Assembly: GCA_963920665.1 (NCBI GenBank)
Contig: OY987273.1
Coordinates: forward strand, 12,464,501 to 12,528,500
Reading direction: 5' to 3'
From: Straminergon stramineum
Taxonomy: Eukaryota > Streptophyta > Bryopsida > Hypnales > Calliergonaceae
DNA length: 64,000 nucleotides
Shown: positions 58,521-64,000 of the stretch, piece after piece
Layout: each line of letters begins with the position of its first letter
Numbering within the stretch: the stretch's first letter is position 1
The notes under the pieces: model-generated
Seen by the model: the letters and a program-made list of their open reading frames with translations, nothing else
What the model was told of the DNA's origin: nothing
Databases searched by the model: none
Translations under genes and position numbers: made by a program

Positions 58521-61500
58521 CGACAGCTTCCAATGGACTAGCAATCCTTCCCACCAAAGTTTTCAAATTGGAGGGACTTTGGAAGCCATTAGGCATAGGA
58601 TTCTCTCAAATACATTTTTCCAACAAATTGGATTCTTCTTAATACCTTACAATTAGAAAGTTTCAATATCCAATGTTTTAGCCTTTAATCAAGCAAATCA
58701 AAAATAGAAATAGAGAAGTTATTACAAGAATTCAAGTATGCATTTAGAGAGCTTGAAATTTAGGATGAAACACTACAAACCCTAAAACCTAAACCCTACT
58801 AACCCTTAAACCCTTGCCTAAAACCTACTCCATTTTAGCAAATGCCTTCTTTTTTAGAAGATTGAAAATTTGGGTTCAAAATTATTTGATTTATTTCATA
58901 TAAATTCAAACTAGACATGTTGGACAATGGAGACTGCAAAGGTTATAAAATCAGAAAAGCCACAATATTATTGATGAATGATGATGTGAAAGACTATAAG
59001 GTGTAAGGGTGAGATTGACTTAAGTATTCTGAATTCTTAAAGTTTTATTGTCATGTCATTTAACAAAATGGATTTCAGCCATGTTTTCATGAATTTAATG
59101 GTTGATGGGATTTTCTTAAGGGTTTTTTTAAACCCTAAATGCCCAAAGCACAAAATTCAGGTGTTCCGAAAACTTGAAGTTAAATAAAACCCAACCAAAT
59201 TGCTATTATTATTAGTTTATATTTTTGGAGAATTATTTTTGAAGTCTCGTTCTAGGATCAACAAGTCGATTTTATTATCTTAAAAAATGAATGATTACAT
59301 TTTTTCTATTGAAGACTTTGTGTAAGGATGCCCATTGCAATCTTCACTTCCCATAGTATTGAAGGCTCTTGGAAATCAGCTTCAAATACACTAGATCTAA
59401 GGTTTTTGAGGACAAATCACAATAGAAATTCAATTAGAAAAATCAAAGAGATTTTGAAAAAACATAAGTTCAATGGGTTTGTCCATGCTAAGCCCTATAA
59501 TTTTTTTAGTGACAAACTTTTGAGAATTTACATGCAAATAGAGAAATGAAAAATTTCATACTTTTTACACCCTTATGATCAAACATTATAATCTTTCAAT
59601 CTGAAAGTGATATTGTTATGTTTTTTTTTCCTATGTGATCTCTAACATGTCTAGTTTGAATTTGTACCATTACAATTCAAAAGAAATTGGTATAATTTAT
59701 TAAAATGTTGAGTTTGTGTTCAATTTAGAGCAAATTTTAAGAAGCTCCACACAAGCCTTGGCCATTTAGGGGTTAAGATAGAATGATAGATAAACACATC
59801 ACCTTTCCTAGAAATCTAAAATGTTATTGTTCTTTCAATCCGTACACGGGAGAGAAAGTTATAATACATTGACCCAACTACACGACATGTGAAGAAGACT
59901 TGTTTTTTAACTTTTAGTTTGGCATTCACAAAAAAAAACCTCAAAGGACCTTAGATTTAAACCAAAAGATTTCAAAGAAGACATATTTTTACATACATAA
60001 AATGCTTTAAATCATTCCATCTTAGATTTGTTCTACAAAACTTAGAGAGAACCTTATTTTTTAAATGATTGGAGCATGTTCTAAATTAAATAATTTGTAG
60101 AATTCATTAGTTAACCACTAAAGGACCAAGGCCATTTTTTTGTGAAAAAAACACTCAAAATCGTCATTTTTGTTGTGTTCATCCAAGAGACCTAAAAACA
60201 TATTTTTTTTAGAATCTAACGATAGGATCTTGTACTTTACTTGTCTCAAACCAAGTGGTAAAAATTTCATGAAGTTTGACTATGCAAATTGAAATATATT
60301 AGCATTCAAAGTTATTTTTTCAAGGAGAAGCTCATATTGCCCAGAAAACAAGATTGTTCATAACTTTCACATCACCAATCCAAATGGATTGAATCAAAGC
60401 TTGACATGTAGACAAGAATATAATTTCTAAGAGCAAAAAATTTGAAAAATGTAATTTCAAATTTCTGCGAATTTATATTTCTACCCAATGACGTGAAAAT
60501 TATGTTTAAGATGGCATAACTTTTGCTTTGGCACCGATTGAAATAAAAATTATATTCCCACAAAGGCACGAACTTAATCATTTTTCTATCTTATAAGAAA
60601 GTTTTCAAAAGTTTTACTAAAAATTGAGGTCATAGGAACTTGCCCAAAATCCATTTTGTCCCCTGAGGGGACAATGGTCCTTTAGGGGTAAACTCCATTT
60701 CAAGATGAACAATTTTCCGTCCTCACACTTCCAAAAAAGACCACATTCATTGGCATAACAATCTCACAATTCACATTAGCATGTATTAATTAGTTAGAAT
60801 GTCCTAGAATCTTTAACCTACATGTAGTGAACAAATTTTCTAAGAGTGAAACTTTGAGTGTCTTTGTTGATATATTTAATTCACACTTTGAACTCAATGT
60901 TTGATCATGCACTCATGTAAAGTTAGTAATTCTAAGACCTTCGTTAAAAAAATAATAAATTTGAAGCCCTCCGTTATAATAAATAAAAATTGAAGTGAAA
61001 GGGGCTCAAAGTTTGAATAATAAATAAATATAATAGTGAAATGTGCAGAAATGGAAAACCATGTTTCATTGACTTTACATATCATAATGTTGCAATCTAC
61101 ATTGTCGAAGGCTCTAAAGATTCTTCCACACATTGTCATTCTCAGTTTGTCACGATATTATAGCATAAGATGCAAATGGTTAAACATTCCCTCCCCCCTA
61201 AATTTAAAAAATAATTCTTTGGCTCTTCACTATTATTTTTTATTCATGCTATGTAACTGCATATGTAACTAATGTAAGTATCAATTTTGAGTGTTTTTTT
61301 ATGAAACAATGGTTTGGGAACTAAAAGGGTTATGTATTACAAATAGAGTTGTACCTTGTTTTTGGTGTGAATTGTTATGGACCTCTGTGTTTGTGGAAAA
61401 AAATGATTTACAACGAAGATGCACTTTAGATTTTCAATGAAAAAATTTGAAATGGGATTTGTAAAATTTAATTTGGATCTACCAAGTCTTTGTTGAATTT

Positions 61501-61574
61501 GATTTCCATCTTTCCTTTCGTAGTTTGATTGTTTGAACTTTGAAGATTCATTAACTATGCATTAGAAATGAGAG
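58521..61574. other. AT-rich divergent intergenic region between B2 and A2
   Basis: No supported gene. It contains telomere-like units (AAACCCTAAAACCTAAACCC) at 58,777-58,825, at the place matching those at 26,650. A fragment ending CCATTTAGGGGTTAAG at 59,754-59,776 resembles an end of the TTAA miniature repeat. The open frame at 59,328-59,549 is Lys/Asn-rich and unrecognised. The short TTAA repeat copy is at 60,111. Confidence 0.5.
60111..60691. mobile_element. TTAA-flanked miniature repeat, short copy
   Basis: Starts TTAACCACTAAAGGACCA and ends GGTCCTTTAGGGGTAAA, the same ends and orientation as 38,809-39,737. The interior aligns well (for example ATGTTTAAGATGGCATAACT in both) but about 345 bases present near 39,010-39,360 are absent. 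No coding capacity. Confidence 0.6.
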
Positions 61575-61860
61575 CCCCTTTTGCCGTCCACCCTTCTGCT
61601 TGTCCCCAACTGCCCATCTGCCAGTGGGTCCATTTGTAGGCTCTATCTACCACAATCATCAGAACCATGCAGTGTGATAGGCCGAGGCATTCTGGTTATT
61701 AGATCTTCCTATCTACCATCAGCCTGTCCAATTCGGACAGCAACATTAACCTGGGTAGACGATATAAAAGAAGGCGTGGATGGCATAATCCACACAGTTG
61801 TTTGCCTTCCGGAGTGGATTGATCCAGTGCCAATTGGTAACTGCGTGCCCCTATTGACTT
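61575..61860. promoter_or_regulatory. Eroded GC-rich block upstream of A2
   Basis: Contains GCCGTCCACCC and CCCCAACTGCCCATCTGCC. The part at 61,740-61,880 (GGAGTGGATTGATCCAGTGCC, GACTTGGAGTGTGA) matches 30,280-30,330 upstream of A1. Same position relative to the gene as the A1 block. Confidence 0.45.
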
Positions 61861-61967
61861 GGAGTGTGATCAACTGTGAATGAATTAACTGAATTTATTC
61901 ATAATTTTTTCATCACCTTCTAAATTTTAAAATTTGTAAACTTCTCATTTGAACTTTGGATTAAGAG

Positions 61968-62884
61968 ATGACAAGACAAGTTACCAAGTCTTCTAAAGGA
62001 ATTCCCAATCCTTTCAAAAAGAGTACGAAGGGGAAATTACAAGACATAGATTGGGATGCTTTTTTCAACGAATTCAATGTAGTTGAAGAGGGTTGGCAAT
62101 ATGAGTCCAAAAAAGTATGTCCATGGTTTAGGCAGAGATTGTACTCCAAAGAGATGTTGACTAGCGTACAGTTATAGGGAAGGACAAAAAGACCAAAATG
62201 ACCAGTGATAAGACAATGACAGACACCAATTGGGTTGGCCCAAGGGATTGCCTACTGGCCTAGTCTAATCGTGGTCAATTTGGGTTTCCATTGGAACCAA
62301 TGCCAAATGTAGAAGATGATTTTCATTTTGATGATGACGATGATGAAGAAGACTTACCACCTCCACCTCCCCTTTCAGAGAGGCACGAACGCTGAGATGA
62401 ACGCAAAGACATCGACTTCCACAATTAAATGCAAGAGGCAATGAAAAATAGTGTGGCAGATCAAGATCGACCACATCAACAATCGTCACCACCCCATCAT
62501 GATCGTGATGCATGTTGCCCGCAATATGGAGGAGGAAGTTCATGATTTAGCAATGACCCTCGCGATGACTTTCAAAACCTAGGAGGCCATGGAAGCACAA
62601 GGTACACATACTATGGTGGTTCTCAATATGGCGGCTTGGAGTATTATCTGGGGACAGGGGGGCAAGACTCATATGGGCCTCCCAAAAGCTTGTACTACAG
62701 TGGCTCAAGTCAATGGGGGACCAAAGGGTCAAAGGAGAATGTACGACCTCTTCCTCCAACATTTGGAGGTCCATATCTTGGAAATTATGGACAAGGAGGA
62801 GGGTCAAGCAGATATGGGCCATATATTGACTTCAATTCCACACCTCACAATCAAAATGGTGATAGTAGTTTTGATTCAGAATAA
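61968..62884 (+). pseudogene. Gene A2: paralogue of A1, lacking the Cys-rich module
   Basis: ATG at 61,968. The first 45 codons align with A1 (KGKLQDIDW against KGKSQEINW; EEGWQYESKK against EKGWEKEPKK). The roughly 95 codons that carry the Cys-rich module in A1 are missing, and coding resumes near 62,215 with TNWVGPRD (A1: TNWVGPSA). An acidic patch (62,320-62,350), the charged helix (MQEAMKNSV against IQEAMRRSV) and the Gly/Tyr-rich tail (62,530-62,830, e.g. TFGGPYLGNYGQGGGSSRYG) follow, ending TAA at 62,884. TAG, TGA and frame changes occur between 62,160 and 62,600. Unlikely to make a full protein. Confidence 0.65.
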
Positions 62885-63519
62885 AATATAGTGTAGTTTT
62901 GTAGAATGGTATAAGATGTTTTTTGATGTAGAGGTAGGTTACAAATTTTCTAATATTGTTGAAGTGTAAATAGTGACAATCATAGGACAATGATGTCACT
63001 ATCTACTATATCTAATGATGTCACTCTACGCAAATACAAATGCTACATGCATGTTAGATTTTGAAATGTGTAGTTTTCTCCAATAGGAGGTGAATGCACA
63101 AATGGATCTCATAAGTTCATAATAAATGCAAGTAATTAGATGAACTTTTTAGCTTTTTCACTTAACTACATCACTAGAAGTTCATAAAGAACCACAACTT
63201 TGTCAATTTATGAAGTAATTGAATGATGTGATAAGGACATTGAAATTTTGTAGAGTATAATTGTAGAGGCAATACCATAGAAGTATCTAATTTATCTAAT
63301 TTATTTTCTAAATCATATGGCTTTAAATATGGGAAAAAAATGTGCACTACATTGTCTATAGAATTCCCAATGAAATGATTTCAATGTGTTGAGGTGAATC
63401 CACAAATGTGTACAATGTCACACAATCCATGGGTCAATGGAAACAAATTGGAAAATTTCAACTATAGTGTAAGCCCAAACTCCAAATTTTGACCACAATG
63501 GGCTATTTTACCTTAGCGG
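62885..63519. other. No supported gene
   Basis: AT-rich spacer between A2 and the GC-rich block of kinase 2. It corresponds to 31,750-32,837 in the first module. Nothing recognised. Confidence 0.5.
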
Positions 63520-63720
63520 CCATCCACCTCATCGAAAGTCCATCCCATGTGGGGGAACAATCTAGTTGACCGCCTAATCAGACGGTTGAGATCTCACACA
63601 CGATCCCTCGTCCGTCGTCCGATCGGGTGGACAGGTTGGCTATTGGCTTGATGATGTAGACGGGAGGAGTTCATCTGCCTCATATAAAAAAGGTGGATGG
63701 GCCATCTGCCCTTCACTTTC
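63520..63720. promoter_or_regulatory. GC-rich block upstream of kinase 2
   Basis: Contains ACCGCCTAATCAGACGGTTG and CGTCCGTCGTCCGATCGG. The following AGAGTGGAGAGCTTGGTGG matches GTGTGGAGTGGAGAGCTTGG near 33,365. It ends about 160 bases before the ATG at 63,878, showing the undisturbed spacing for the kinase-like genes. Confidence 0.5.
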
Positions 63721-63877
63721 ACCATCCCCTTTGCTTGCAAGTGAGAGTGGAGAGCTTGGTGGCTTGACCTCCATTGGCTCCTCTCTTTGGGGGGGGGGTG
63801 AGAGTCTAATTTTGGGGGTAACTATTATCATTTTCTTCTTAATATTGTGACGTGAATCACATTATGAGTTCATCACA

Positions 63878-64000
63878 ATGTCGAGGGTCAAGAAGGTTGC
63901 AAAGAGAAAACAAGTGGTGCCTTCTAGTAAATCAACGAGGGACAATCCCTCGGCGAGTTGCAAAGCATTCTTGATGAAATGCATTGTGGCGTTCAACAAG
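63878..64000 (+). CDS. Kinase-like gene 2 (start only, cut by window end)
   Basis: The 41 codons visible are open and align with the start of the gene at 36,877: Lys-rich start (RVKKVAKRKQVV against RLKKVAKGKQVV) and CKAFLMKCIVAF against CKAFMTKCIAKF. Only the N-terminal extension is present, so the kinase signatures cannot be checked. Position downstream of A2 repeats the A1-kinase order. Confidence 0.65.
   Translation, partial: MSRVKKVAKRKQVVPSSKSTRDNPSASCKAFLMKCIVAFNK

Noticed and set aside
1..64000. Organellar genome fragment
   Set aside because: No organelle genes, many degenerate multi-copy repeats and transposons, and intron-containing coding remnants point to nuclear DNA.

Overview
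The window looks like nuclear DNA of a land plant with a large, repeat-rich genome. Evidence: an AT-rich background, plant-type telomere-like CCCTAAA runs (about 26,650, 44,200 and 58,780), exons with GT/AG borders (41.4-42.5 kb), a hAT transposase of the DUF659 type, CACTA- and TTAA-flanked miniature elements, and TG...CA LTR-like repeats. I cannot fix the species. The protein families resemble those expanded outside the flowering plants, but that is an impression from memory. No bacterial operon, CRISPR array, rRNA or tRNA gene was recognised.

Layout. 1-7.6 kb: mostly eroded DNA with one LTR-like repeat (4,919-6,230). 7.6-12.3 kb (minus): a broken gene with an FCP1-type HAD phosphatase domain, followed by a field of short palindromes. 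14.49-17.86 kb: a 3.37-kb TG...CA element encoding a coiled-coil protein. 18.7-22.6 kb (minus): a second FCP1-like gene. 22.7-25.9 kb (minus): gene B1, with a Cys-rich module, a coiled coil and a methyltransferase-like tail. 30.6-31.7 kb (plus): gene A1, with the same Cys-rich module and a Gly/Tyr-rich tail. 36.9-38.4 kb (plus): a divergent protein-kinase-like gene, cut off from its GC-rich upstream block by a second copy of the 3.37-kb element. 41.4-43.8 kb (plus): an unidentified multi-exon gene remnant with a CACTA miniature element. 45.0-48.9 kb (minus): a decayed hAT transposase. 49.6-53.1 kb: a divergent third copy of the coiled-coil element. 53.3-58.1 kb (minus): gene B2, split by an LTR-like repeat. 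62.0 kb and 63.9 kb (plus): genes A2 and kinase 2, the latter cut by the window end.

The main pattern is a repeated module. Gene B on the minus strand, gene A on the plus strand and the kinase-like gene on the plus strand occur in the same order and orientation at 23-38 kb and at 53-64 kb. A GC-rich block dense in CCGTCCGC/GCGGACGG lies upstream of each gene. Intergenic landmarks (a telomere-like run, the GC blocks) also fall at matching places, so this is an old segmental duplication of a multigene unit. Most copies carry stop codons. In B1 the frame is kept for about 950 codons and only TAG and TGA interrupt it. I infer that the module was recently functional or is decaying mainly by C-to-T change.
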